The notes under the pieces are model-generated. The model did no database searches and was not told the DNA's origin. It was given only the letters and a program-made list of their open reading frames with translations. The position numbers and the translations under genes were made by a program. Shown here piece by piece: positions 54,427 to 64,000 of a DNA stretch of 64,000 nucleotides (its first letter is position 1; each line of letters begins with the position of its first letter). Origin of the DNA: Heracleum sosnowskyi (taxonomy: Eukaryota > Streptophyta > Magnoliopsida > Apiales > Apiaceae); NCBI GenBank assembly GCA_030848705.1, contig JAUIZM010000013.1, forward strand, positions 1,488,001 to 1,552,000, read 5' to 3'.

Positions 54427-54900
54427 CCGTGACAACCCCATTTAGCTCAGGCTGCTACTTTTACCGAGTAAAAGAGGGGAAGAAAACCTAAACCAGGGTC
54501 TGAGGTTGAGCCAAAGGCTACACGCCTACACACATTTAGAATTCTTAAACAAGAGTGTAATAAGGAGTAGTCATCGATTATCGTTAAATATCTATATGTA
54601 CGGGGGCTGATAAAAAGAAGAGGTAAAGAATGTATGCAAGCATGTAAAACCAACATCCACCATTCAGTGCTATCACTGAAAGGAGGAAGTTTGTTTTCAT
54701 GTGGAACAGATTTTTATTCCTGTAATTCTCAACATTATTTCTAAAAATATCCTAGTAAAAAAAATTCAAAATCAAGTGGGACTATTGGGTATATGTTACA
54801 TTTCTTTAATTTTAAATTACTTATCCAGTTTAATTTCTATATTGTATTCTAAGTTGTATTATCTGTGGAGCTAAATACATGCAAAAATCCAGCTCAATTA
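54424..54900. other. Junction repeat, then unassigned sequence
   Basis: 54424-54488 is identical to 47769-47833. The rest is AT-rich without a gene. Confidence 0.6.
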
Positions 54901-55248
54901 TTAGTTTCTAAGAACCAAAGTCCAAAAGTCTGCCACCCTTGCTCTCATATCTACATCTAGTAGTATATTTGTGGCCTTGATGTCTCTATGATATATAGCT
55001 GGCTTTATTCCGTAATGAAGATAAGCTATGGCCTTTGAAACATCTAATATTATGTTCTTCCTCCTAGGCCAACTCAGTGGTTTCTGAATTATCCCAGCTC
55101 CACCTTGACTATTTTCTAATGACAAAAATAAATGATCACTTAAATTCTCATTTGGCATGTAATCATAGACAAGGTACCTTGTATTGTCCTCATCTCCATA
55201 ATGAAGATTTTTTATACTTTCCACACAGCACCCTCTTAAGATGCACAA
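54901..55248 (-). pseudogene. Receptor-like kinase fragment (At1g11050-like)
   Basis: Minus strand, 115 codons: LRGCCVES, RYLVYDYMPNENLSDHLF, PLSWPRRKNIILDVSKAIAY, LHYGIKPAIYHRDIKATNIL then LDVDMRARVADFW. These are kinase subdomains V-VII of the plant receptor-like kinase group that includes At1g11050. The HRD motif is intact, but DFG reads DFW and the frame is lost at once. The N-lobe with the ATP loop, and subdomains VIII-XI, are missing. A TMKL1-like C-terminus follows upstream at 55306-55480 on the same strand, in the wrong order for one gene, so the two come from different genes or from a rearrangement. Confidence 0.75.
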
Positions 55249-55305
55249 GATTTCTAACTAACTCATTTAGTTAGTTAGTTAATCTCTATCTACTTTACAG
55301 ATCTA

Positions 55306-55480
55306 CTAACTGGTTTGATGGGTTGCCCCATTCATATAGTCCAACATTTGGCTAGAGATGAAAGTGGTAGGCTCTGAAGAAAGAGACCACAGAAATAGGG
55401 TACCAATTTCACTTCTAGTTTCCGTAGGGCTATACAAAGCATACCTGTTTCTTGGTCTATTTGTTTCTAATACCACTTCT
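55306..55480 (-). pseudogene. TMKL1-like C-terminal tail, second copy
   Basis: Reads EVVLETNRPRNRYALYSPTE then TRSEIGTLFLWSLSSEP on the minus strand. It matches 1579-1707 (plus strand) with a few substitutions; the nucleotide match extends to about the TGGGGCAACCCATCAAACC region at 1730-1760. Confidence 0.65.
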
Positions 55481-55498
55481 TGCTTATGTTTATGTGCA

Positions 55499-55622
55499 GG
55501 GCAACAATGCGGTGGTGTACAAGAGTCCAGCAACTCTTGAAAAAGAAAAAAAAGCAGCTGAGGCGCCGCAGAAGTTGTTGGATAAAAAAGCACTCAATTA
55601 CGAAAGAAAACACGCCAAGTAA
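55499..55622 (+). pseudogene. Lys/Ala-rich last exon, unidentified
   Basis: After TTATGTGCAG the plus strand reads GNNAVVYKSPATLEKEKKAA, then EAPQKLLDKKALNYERKHAK and TAA. The basic, Ala/Glu/Lys-rich end is open and protein-like, but I do not recognise it. The same exon and its 3' flank form both arms of the inverted duplication at 1877-2828, so three copies exist here. It abuts the TMKL1-like tail of the other strand. Confidence 0.5.
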
Positions 55623-55649
55623 CAACAGTTAAAATAAGCTTCTTTAGTG

Positions 55650-55935
55650 TTGGCATTAGTCATAATATTTCTGCTAATATTTTAGAAGTTTAGCCAGTTT
55701 GTGATCTTCCTCTTAAAAACTGTGATCTTTCTCCAAAAAGCTTAAATCTCTCTTCAGAAAGCTTTGATATTCTTTTAGTTACATTTATAGATATGATTGT
55801 ATTTTAAGAAGTTTTATGTCTTGCTTCTTTGTGACAAGTACCGACACTCTCTATATATTTATAGACAAGTATAATTGCTGGGAGAGGGTATTAAAAGTTT
55901 TCAATAGACACATTTAAAGAAGATTGAAGACAAAC
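55650..55935. other. Spacer with a partial copy of the 58.6-kb repeat
   Basis: AAAAAGCTTAAATCTCTCTT and GTTACATTTATAGATATGATT at 55735-55800 resemble the tandem repeat at 58590-59480. Confidence 0.5.
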
Positions 55936-56995
55936 CTTGATGCCAATGCAAGAGAGATCATAATGTCATTTTCACTTGATGGTCGAGGTTTCTGGCGGTA
56001 GTAACGCAGATATTCCCTTGATTTATCATCAGTTTTTCGGGTTATAATGAGCTCAGATCCACCATGTCCAAGTTCAACATCATTGATCGATACACCTTTC
56101 TACAGTCTTATGCTTTAGATCGCACATAAAGCAACAAGATCAATCCACATCAACCAGCATATTATCATCTTCATTGCCATTAGAGTCTTCATCATTGACA
56201 TCCATGTCAGCCATAGATTCTTCCTCACCATATGTTTCCTGACTGCCTCCAAACTGTTAAAAGCATGGCATCTCTCATTGCAATACAAACACATGAAGCC
56301 CTCTTAACCTAAATATGCAACAGAAATGTTAGGTATAACCAAGTTCTAGGGGAAAAAAAACCTGCTATTTCTGGCACGAAAACATGCAAGAATAACAAGC
56401 TATACTCCAAGTGCTCAATATTCTCAGGCCAAGATAAGTGAGAAGACCAGTGGAATCACTCAGATACTCGACATCAGCGATGAAAAAGCCATGCTGCTTG
56501 TGCATGTGAACCATACACCTTTCTACAGTCTTATGCTTTAGATCGCACATAAAGCAACAAGATCGATCCACATCAACCAGCATATTATCATCTTCATTGC
56601 CATCAGAGTCTTCATCATTGACATCCATGTCAGCCACAGATTCTTCCTCACCATCAACTTCAACATCGCTTTCTTCGCTCTCGTAGTCCTTTTCCTGCCT
56701 TAATTGGGGGAGTCTTCTTGAGATTACAATTGGGTAGTCTTCTTAAGATTACAAGGAGGGAGAGGCTTGATTATAGCAGCTCCCTCAGCTTGATCATGTG
56801 TTCCCTGTGAAGCACGCAGAATCAGAATGTGACTTTTTGATTTCAGATGTTGCACATTAGCCTTGGAGCTTCTGTATCCTTTGCCACGGAGACCACAACT
56901 ATAGAGCATCGGGCCTTCATTCGACTTATTTTTCTTAAGCGCGGCCTGTCTAGCTAAGAAGAGTGATTCTGTCACTTCTGGAACCCCAGCCACCT
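55936..56995 (-). pseudogene. REI1-like (60S subunit biogenesis factor) gene remnant
   Basis: Minus-strand pieces in order. 56995-56745, after a TATCAG acceptor: VAGVPEVTESLFLARQAALK, GKGYRSSKANVQHLKSKSH. 56705-56380: KDYESEESDVEVDGEEES, then CCFMCDLKHKTVERCMVHMH and KQHGFFIADVEYL. 56092-55937: VELGHGGSELIITRKT, EYLRYYRQKPRPS, then a GTTTGT donor. This is the order of REI1/ZNF622-type cytoplasmic 60S maturation factors. The first coding exon (N-terminal finger) and the C-terminus were not found. In the second finger C-x2-C has become CGLR, and there is a frameshift near 56710. A duplicated 140-bp slice of the acidic/finger exon (56093-56234, copy of 56511-56654) sits before the last exon. Confidence 0.8.
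56093..56234 (+). repeat. Internal duplication of REI1-like exon (copy of 56511-56654)
   Basis: TACACCTTTCTACAGTCTTA through CATCCATGTCAGCCA is repeated about 418 bp apart with two or three substitutions. Confidence 0.9.
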
Positions 56996-58589
56996 GATAG
57001 GATATATAAAATCACCCAATAATATTATAAGAATCTATATATAAAATCATATTAACTCAAGAATATTTAGTTTACATCACTTGGTATGTAAAATATTGAA
57101 AAAAAAAAACTTATTTCTCTACCTGAATGTTGTTTTCAAACATGTAGATCCAAAAATGTAGAGCACCAATCCAAGAGTCAAAACTCTCTAAACTTTATAT
57201 AGCACAACTGCACAAAAGAGCCAAATATGTAAGCTCAAATTTTATGTTACTTTACGGTTAAAGAATATCCACAAAACTAAATAGAGATGCATGCTTACTG
57301 TAATGATACATTTGTATAGAACCATAAAGGGGAAGGGTACTAATTTACATACACAATTACACTCAACATAAAAGCACTTAATACAAGCCATCAGGGATAA
57401 AATTCTACTATTGCTTTTCCTAAGTTTCTTTATACTGAAATTGTCCAAAATTCTAGTGCTACACTTGTACAAGAACAAAAAAAAAAAGTAATCGTACATG
57501 TAATCAAATATTTAGATGAATGGATACATATTTAGATAAATGGCCCGCATAAGTGGTTCCAAAACTTGTCATGTTCTGACAAACGCCTCCAGAGTTCATG
57601 TACTCTTACAGAGTTCATGTACTGTAACAGCCTACCAAGTTCGTAACTCTTTCACAGGACCCAACACAAAGGACACTCATTTTCTACATTACACAGCGGA
57701 CAGATCCAGGATTTCTAGCTAGCGGGGTCAAAAAATTGAAGGAATTGTTTTTTTGTCGGAGCGGATTCAAACATAAACTACTAAACCACTAATGATAATA
57801 ATAAAAAATTTAAGACACATGCCAAACACAAGAAAATATATCAGAAACTAAAAAAAAAAAGGGAAGTAAGGCTTGAACCCAGGCCATTCAGTTGACGAAA
57901 AATATCTTTGCCATGGAGGCAAAACCAGAAAACTTAACAAGTATACAATAAAACTGATGATATTTGATAAGTCATGGGGGCAACTACCCCCACTGCCCCC
58001 ATGCTGTACCCCAGCCAACAGAAATCATAGAAACTGCAATCTTGGATCAAACATATAATAAAGAACATAACAATTTCAACTAAAAGACCATAATAGCCAG
58101 ATTGATTAGAAATTACAAACCTAAAAAACAAATTAAAAAATTTAAACATCACAGTCAAACATAATGTTAACTTCAGTGTGTAAGAAAGGAAGAGTACTTG
58201 CTAGCAAATTGAGCACATATATATTAAGTTTTAGCTTAGGTCATTGTGCCCATACGGTTTAGCATAATACAGCCTTTTAAAAGCTATGATATTTTTCATT
58301 TATGATTACAAAGGCATGTATGAGAACAACATCCAACACAAACCACAATGAATCACATACGAGCCAACAGAAATCGTAGTAACGGATTGATCAACAAAAA
58401 AATTAAATATATTCAACTACAAGACAGGCATGCCCAAAAGACAAACCACAAAACAAAAGAAGACTAAATCAACCTCGATTTGTAATAAGTGTACCTACTA
58501 GCTAACTGAGTGTGTGTTATAGCTCGTGTTTCTAGTTCTTGTACATAATTTAGCATGATTTAGGCAGGGGGAAAACTTTACTTTTTTCT
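56996..58589. other. No gene seen; likely intron or upstream sequence
   Basis: If the REI1-like remnant ever had upstream exons they should be here on the minus strand, but none is recognisable. Short frames at 57242, 57540 and 57873 lack any family or splice support. Confidence 0.4.
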
Positions 58590-59480
58590 TAAAAGCTTGA
58601 TCTTTTTCTTCTTAAAAACTTTAATCTTTCTCGTAAGAGCTCTGATCTTACTTCTTTTCTTTGAAAGGTTTGATTTTTATCTTCCTCACAGAGCTTTAAT
58701 ATTCTTTCTGTTACATTTACAGATATGATTCACTCAGATAGTAAAGAATGAACACTTTAACTAAAAGATATATGATTCAAGCAAATAATAAAGAGTGACA
58801 ATTTCAACTAAAGGCTTAATTTCACATAGTAAATTCAAGAAACATATCAAGGAACAGAGTCAAAGAGAAAAATTAGAAAACTTGAATTTAATTTTTTTTA
58901 TTTTGAATGCTACAAACTTCTTTTTGTCCTTGAAAACTTTAATCTTTCTTTCCTTCTTAAAAGCTTTGATCTTTTTCTTCTTCCAAAAAGCTTTAATCTT
59001 TCTCTAAAAAGCTTTAATTTTCTTTCTTTCATAATTACATATATGACTCGAGCAAATAAAAAAGAACGACAATTTCAACTAAAGGTTTAATTTTGAATAG
59101 TAAATTCAAGAAACATATCAATGTAAAGAGTCAAACAGATAATTTTAAAACTTGAATTTTATTTTATTTTTTTGAATGCTACAATCTTTTTTCTCCTTTG
59201 TCGGAATATATAGACTTTTTCTTCTTCGTAAAAGCTTTGATCTTTTTCTTGTTCGTAAAAGCTTTAATCTTTCTCTAAAAAGCTTTAATTTTCAATCTGT
59301 TACACTTACATATATGATTCAATCAAATATCAAAGGATGAAAACTTCAACTAAAGGATTGATTCCGAATAATAAATCCAAGAAACTAATCATGGAACAGA
59401 GTCAAATTACATCAGAATCTTTTTCTTCTGCCTTGATGGCTATGATCTTTTCTATTGAAAGATTTGATGTTTTTCATCAC
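58590..59480. repeat. ~270-bp tandem repeat, about three copies
   Basis: CAACTAAAGG is at about 58805, 59076 and 59346, each preceded by AAAAAGCTTTAAT and followed by TAAATTCAAGAAACATATCA or close variants. Confidence 0.85.
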
Positions 59481-60130
59481 AATTAGATATACATGGATAC
59501 ATATACAACAGACACAGACACACAAAAGTCAAAACACGTAAATTGCATACAAGCCAACATAAAACATAGTAACGGACACAGACACACACAAGTAAGAGGT
59601 AAAAACACAAATTCCTGCATCACTGGCCACCTTGACATCCCAGACAACAAAAAACAGAGCAGCCGACCGACCGGAGAAATCATAAACAACACAAACAAAT
59701 TGTAAGAAACATAACTGATCCTCCAAATTCAGACACGTAAAGATAAACATAATCCGATCAAGACACAAGAATCAAATCCAAAATCCAAAACAACATAAGA
59801 GATTAACATCGATCTGTAACAAAGGAAAAACACTTGCAACCAGATTATATTTGAATTTGAAATAAACCAAAAAACACAACAACATAAGAATTAAAATCAA
59901 TCTATAACAACAGAAGAACACTTGGAATCCAGATCAAGAATCAGATTAAGGTTTTGACTTGAAACAAAAGCAGAAAACAAAAGAACACATAGCTTACGTG
60001 AATTAAAATGGATTTGAGAGAATTTATGATTACTTACATATAATTTCAAGCCGCAAATCGAATGGAGGGGTAGATAGATGCAGAAGGCGTGGTAACTGGT
60101 AAGGCTTTGGGGGGAGGGGAGAGACCTAGT
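59481..60130 (-). other. Possible 5' end of a minus-strand gene
   Basis: 60039-60130 is GC-richer, and on the minus strand ends in TAT|GTAAGTAATC (GTAAGT at 60032-60037). A second donor-like GTAAGC is at about 59995. This looks like a first, non-coding exon of whatever gene was read leftwards, perhaps the REI1-like one. No ATG-led coding exon is supported. Confidence 0.3.
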
Positions 60131-61581
60131 AAGTAGGGTAAATAATTTGGCGTTAATCTAACACATCTCAAATTTTTTGCCTATTATGGTAAGCAGGGAA
60201 TTAGCCCGTGCTAGGCAATATTTAAATTAATTATAAAATTTCATTTATATTGAAAATTTAGGATATAGAATGATAGTAATTTATATTTAGAATAACACAA
60301 AATATAATATAGAAGAAAAACAAATTTAAAAGAAGAAATAATAGTAATTAAAATTAATGGAGATTTGTTAGTAAAATTTATAAAGTATGTTGGACACATG
60401 AATTAAAAATAAAGGTAATTAACTATATAATAAAACAATTATAAAATTAAGTAACCTTGAGATGCTAACATTATTTTTCTTGCCGCAAATTAAAGGTCTT
60501 CAAATTTTTTTATGTACTTTCCAATTTTATTCTCTTCGAATTCATGCAAACCGGTTAGAATTTACATAAAAAATCTCATTACAATCAACATTGATAAAAT
60601 TTAGATTTTGGAAATCAATATTGACAATCTCTATAACTTTATTTGAATGAGAAGTTATGAAAAAGTAATAAAAAATTGAAAATTTTGACGAACAAAAATT
60701 AAATGTATAAAGCATTTATTGCAACACGTCTGATGATGTCATGCTGATCTAATTCACACGTGGTCATTTGAAAAAAATAATATAGGAAGCGAAACATATA
60801 AAGTTTTATAAAATTTTTTGGTAGTAACTGTGAATAGTGTCACCATGCTTTGATCTTTATTCCTAATCTCCGTAATTCATGTAAGTAATATATTATACAT
60901 GCATTTTGAATAAATTAAAAAAACAATATCTATAAATTTATTTAAATTTTGAACTGTCCCAGACTATTTTGTTCCATGATATATAAGAATGAACGTATGT
61001 AAAGTATAATAATTTTGAAGTAATTTTATTGAGAAAGATTTATGGGCATCGCCGTTTGCGATAACTCGTATCATATATAAAAAAATGTAAGAAATACGAT
61101 ACAATATATTTTAAAAAATGTATTTTTTTAATCTAACTTCTATTTATCCACAATATATTAACAATAATAAATAAAAATAATTAAACTTAGTAATTTTTGT
61201 ATGTAATAATGAGATAAGATAAATGTAATTAAGATAATATGACTCTGAAAATGATGAAAATTGTAAAAGTTAGTGCAAAATAACTTTTTGTACTATTATA
61301 CTCATTGTTAGTAGAGTTAAGACTTCAATTCTTAAATAAACAATTAATACAAAATAAATACAAAATACAAAATAAATTAGAATAAATTAATTTTTTTGAT
61401 TTATGATTCTTTTTATTTATTTATTTGGAAAGTGATGATAAATTTGTTTAGCATTACCAAAATTTTATTATATCACATACTTTACTTGCATTGTAGACAT
61501 GCATAAAAAAAGAATCGTATAAAAAGACATATAAAATTTTGAGTTAAAAGGTTTCTCGTTGACGGCGGCCATAATTTTACA
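60131..61581. other. AT-rich sequence, no gene
   Basis: Nothing supported beyond short motifs (GGCATCGCCGTTTGCGATAA near 61045) that recur in altered form near 63440 and 63790. Confidence 0.45.
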
Positions 61582-61583
61582 TA

Positions 61584-61801
61584 CTCCCCCGTCCCACTAA
61601 TATTTGCCATGTTTATTTTACCACATTTTTTTCGGCGAAAATAAAATATAGTTTCGTAACTTTTTTTCAGAATTAAAATTTACTCTTAAAATATTAATTC
61701 GGAAAAGGAAAATTTTGAAAAAAAGTTATGGAAATATATTTTATTTGCAACCAAAAATGCATGTAAAAATTAGGATGACCAATATTAGTGAGACGGAGGA
61801 G
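61584..61801. mobile_element. Stowaway MITE, 218 bp
   Basis: Ends CTCCCCCGTCCCACTAATAT and (reverse) CTCCTCCGTCTCACTAATAT with TA on both sides (61582-61583, 61802-61803). The sub-terminal arms are also complementary (AAAATATAGTTTCGTAAC / GTTATGGAAATATATTTT), giving a long hairpin. Typical Tc1/Mariner-derived Stowaway. Confidence 0.9.
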
Positions 61802-61803
61802 TA

Positions 61804-64000
61804 CATTGTATCAAAAAAGCTAAAAAAAGATTGAAATTTTTATTGGACCAATATATACATTGTCCAACTTGTTCAAACTTGAAAAAATAGCGTCAAAATA
61901 TATTAAATTTAAGGGAGAAAATAATATTGATCAACCTGCAGTTAAAATATATAAATCAGTTCAAAATAATTAAAAATAATTATATTATATATGTATTTAC
62001 ATTATGAACATACATTAAAAAAAATAGATTTTTGATGGTCAAGTTTGGTGTCACTTTAAACACAAATAAAAATGAAATATTATTCGACAAAATATGAAAC
62101 TAAATTTACAAAAAATAAACGTAGATAACAAATCTCTGATTAAACAAATAAACATAAACATATGAAAAATATGTGGAGAAGACGAAGATTAGCCCGAGTG
62201 AGCAGTCAAGTCGTATATTATATTTAAAATTGTCAACAAACTTATGTCAAAATTTTCATCAAACATATCAACCGCATAACCAAAATATACACAATAATAA
62301 ATTACTGTAAAATTGTCCGAAAAATAGATGAGACTATAAAGATCAATATCGTAATTTTTAAGTTAACAATTTTTACCTAATTTAGAGAACACATATCTCT
62401 AAAATATGATTATTGGAATCAATTGAGACTTTTTCACCACTATAAAATATGTATCACAACAAAAAAATGAAAAATATCGTAAAATAAGAGATATACATGT
62501 TTATCTATAAAGCTCCAAGAGAGAAATAAAAATGGAGAAGAAGAAAAGAATGAAAATGCATGGATTTAAAATCTAAAAAGGATAAAATTGAGGATAATCA
62601 AAAATTTGAAAGTAATAACAAAAAAAAGTCGAGAAAGCAATCAAGATTGTTAAACATGTCTTAAATTTCGTGTATATCTAATACAATATTCATGTATGAT
62701 ATCACATAAATACTGATTGCGTGAAATGATGATATATGGTTGCTAGAATCTTTAATAAAACGTGACAAAATCACAGTTTCGAAAATCTTAAAAATCTAAA
62801 ATTGAAGAAAATCAAGGATATGAAAACAATAACAATTTAAATTTCAGAAAAATAACAATTAAAGTGAATTGAAAATAATCAAAGATCGTTAAATATCCCT
62901 TTAATTGCATATAAATGTGATACAAAACTTATGCATCAATATCAAATAATTAGATCTGATAGCTTGAAATTAGGATATGTGATAGGTACATATTACTATT
63001 AGGAGGAAAATAATAAATGGTAGTAATTTAAAATTTAAAATGTTGTAAATCATGTGATATTTAATATGATTTGAGAGATTAATTAATAATTTAAAGAACT
63101 GGACTGAAAATGGATAATTCATGAATTATGCAAACCCTTATACAAAATAAGCTTGCAAATTGTAATAAGTAAAACATAGGTAAATTTTGTTATTGTTATA
63201 AATGGGATAGTAAGAAAATTACTTTTGTACCCGTAATTTGTATTGAAAATAAAGACTTTTCCCTGGTACTCATTAAGAATAAATAGACTTTTTATGTTAG
63301 AACAAAGAGAATTAGATAAACAAAATTTGAAGTTGAAAAAGTGGTAACAATTAAGGAGTGATATAAAACAGTTTATTATATGGATATCGTTTATTGATTG
63401 ATTAACAATATAGAAATATTAAAAAAAAAAATCAGTGAAAGGTTTCTCGGCGTCGCCTAACGGCGATACCTCGCAATTCGAACACTAAACAATTAAAAAC
63501 TCAACAAAGAAAAAAGATAAAATAACTAAATATTTAAGATGTAAAATTACTATATGTGGCACAATATCATCCATTAAAAATGTATATATCAATAAGACCC
63601 TTGATTTAAGTACTCTGATTTGATTGAGTAATCAACGAAAAAGAAAAAAAATTTGAATTATCATTTAAGATTTCAAAAATTATGAGATCGGATGATTTGA
63701 GTGTTGGGATGATACAAATTATAAAATTTAGAATTCAAAAATATATATCAAATAGTAATTAATTTGCCATAAAACTTCAATTAAAGTCTTCTCGATGTCG
63801 TCTAACAGCGATCTCTCGCAAGTTGAACCACATACATTTTAAAACTCAACAAAAAGAAAGATTAAGTAACGAAATACATATGATGTAAATTACTAAGTGT
63901 AGTATCAATGTCACCCACCAAAATGTGTACATATTTTTGTTATAAAAAAATACTATAATTATTTATTATATATTGCATATGTTATATAATTAAAATATTT
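61804..64000. other. AT-rich sequence with a ~350-bp duplication
   Basis: 63434-63590 and 63784-63935 are diverged copies (TTCTCG.TGTCG.CTAAC.GCGAT, AAAACTCAACAAA, GATGTAAA). No gene or RNA recognised elsewhere. Confidence 0.55.

Noticed and set aside
59493..59768. Overlapping frames near 59.5-59.8 kb
   Set aside because: No family match and overlapping on both strands in CA/GT-rich sequence.

Overview
This is plant nuclear DNA, most likely from a eudicot. The AT-rich background, the intron-split gene fragments with GT/AG borders, the Athila-type Ty3/gypsy retrotransposon, the plant Helitron ends (a CCCGTGC..GCACGGG hairpin followed by CTAG) and fragments of plant-type genes (TMKL1-like receptor kinase, pectate lyase, EXECUTER, PLS-type PPR) all point the same way. 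The species cannot be named from sequence alone. I see no gene that looks complete and functional; the only long open frame belongs to the retrotransposon.

Layout. (1) 1-5.9 kb is a mosaic of broken gene pieces on both strands: TMKL1-like LRR, kinase and C-terminal pieces, a copia gag scrap, two pectate lyase pieces, a ~400-bp-arm inverted duplication at 1877-2828, and a ~420-bp tandem repeat that ends in what looks like an old 5' exon. (2) 5.9-12.8 kb holds a Tourist-like MITE, a composite Helitron-like region with internal tandem repeats and a purine-rich array. (3) 12,797-24,576 is a complete, young LTR retrotransposon of about 11.8 kb with ATGAC target duplications. It appears to sit inside an older Helitron whose 5' end is at 12,458. 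(4) 24.6-35 kb is mainly Helitrons, some in tandem. (5) 35-44.5 kb is a field of MITEs and small elements: a CGGAT-rich inverted-terminal element, a MULE-type MITE nested in a related element, a hAT/Tourist-like MITE, a 5'-truncated LINE with clean target duplications, and a 701-bp foldback element. (6) 44.6-60.1 kb is a second gene-fragment mosaic, mostly minus strand: EXECUTER-like exons, a degraded LINE, a Cys-rich terminal exon, a PPR pseudogene present as two near-identical head-to-head copies (arms of about 1.3 kb), a receptor-kinase fragment, another TMKL1-like C-terminus, REI1-like exons, and a ~270-bp tandem repeat. (7) 60.1-64 kb is AT-rich with a Stowaway MITE and no gene I can support.

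The two gene mosaics share parts. The same 27-bp junction sequence occurs at 16-42 and 44,572-44,598, the TMKL1-like C-terminus occurs in both, and so does an unidentified Lys/Ala-rich last exon. The two large inverted duplications would give long hairpin RNAs if transcribed; that is the most plausible active biology here beyond the retrotransposon, and it is an inference from structure only.
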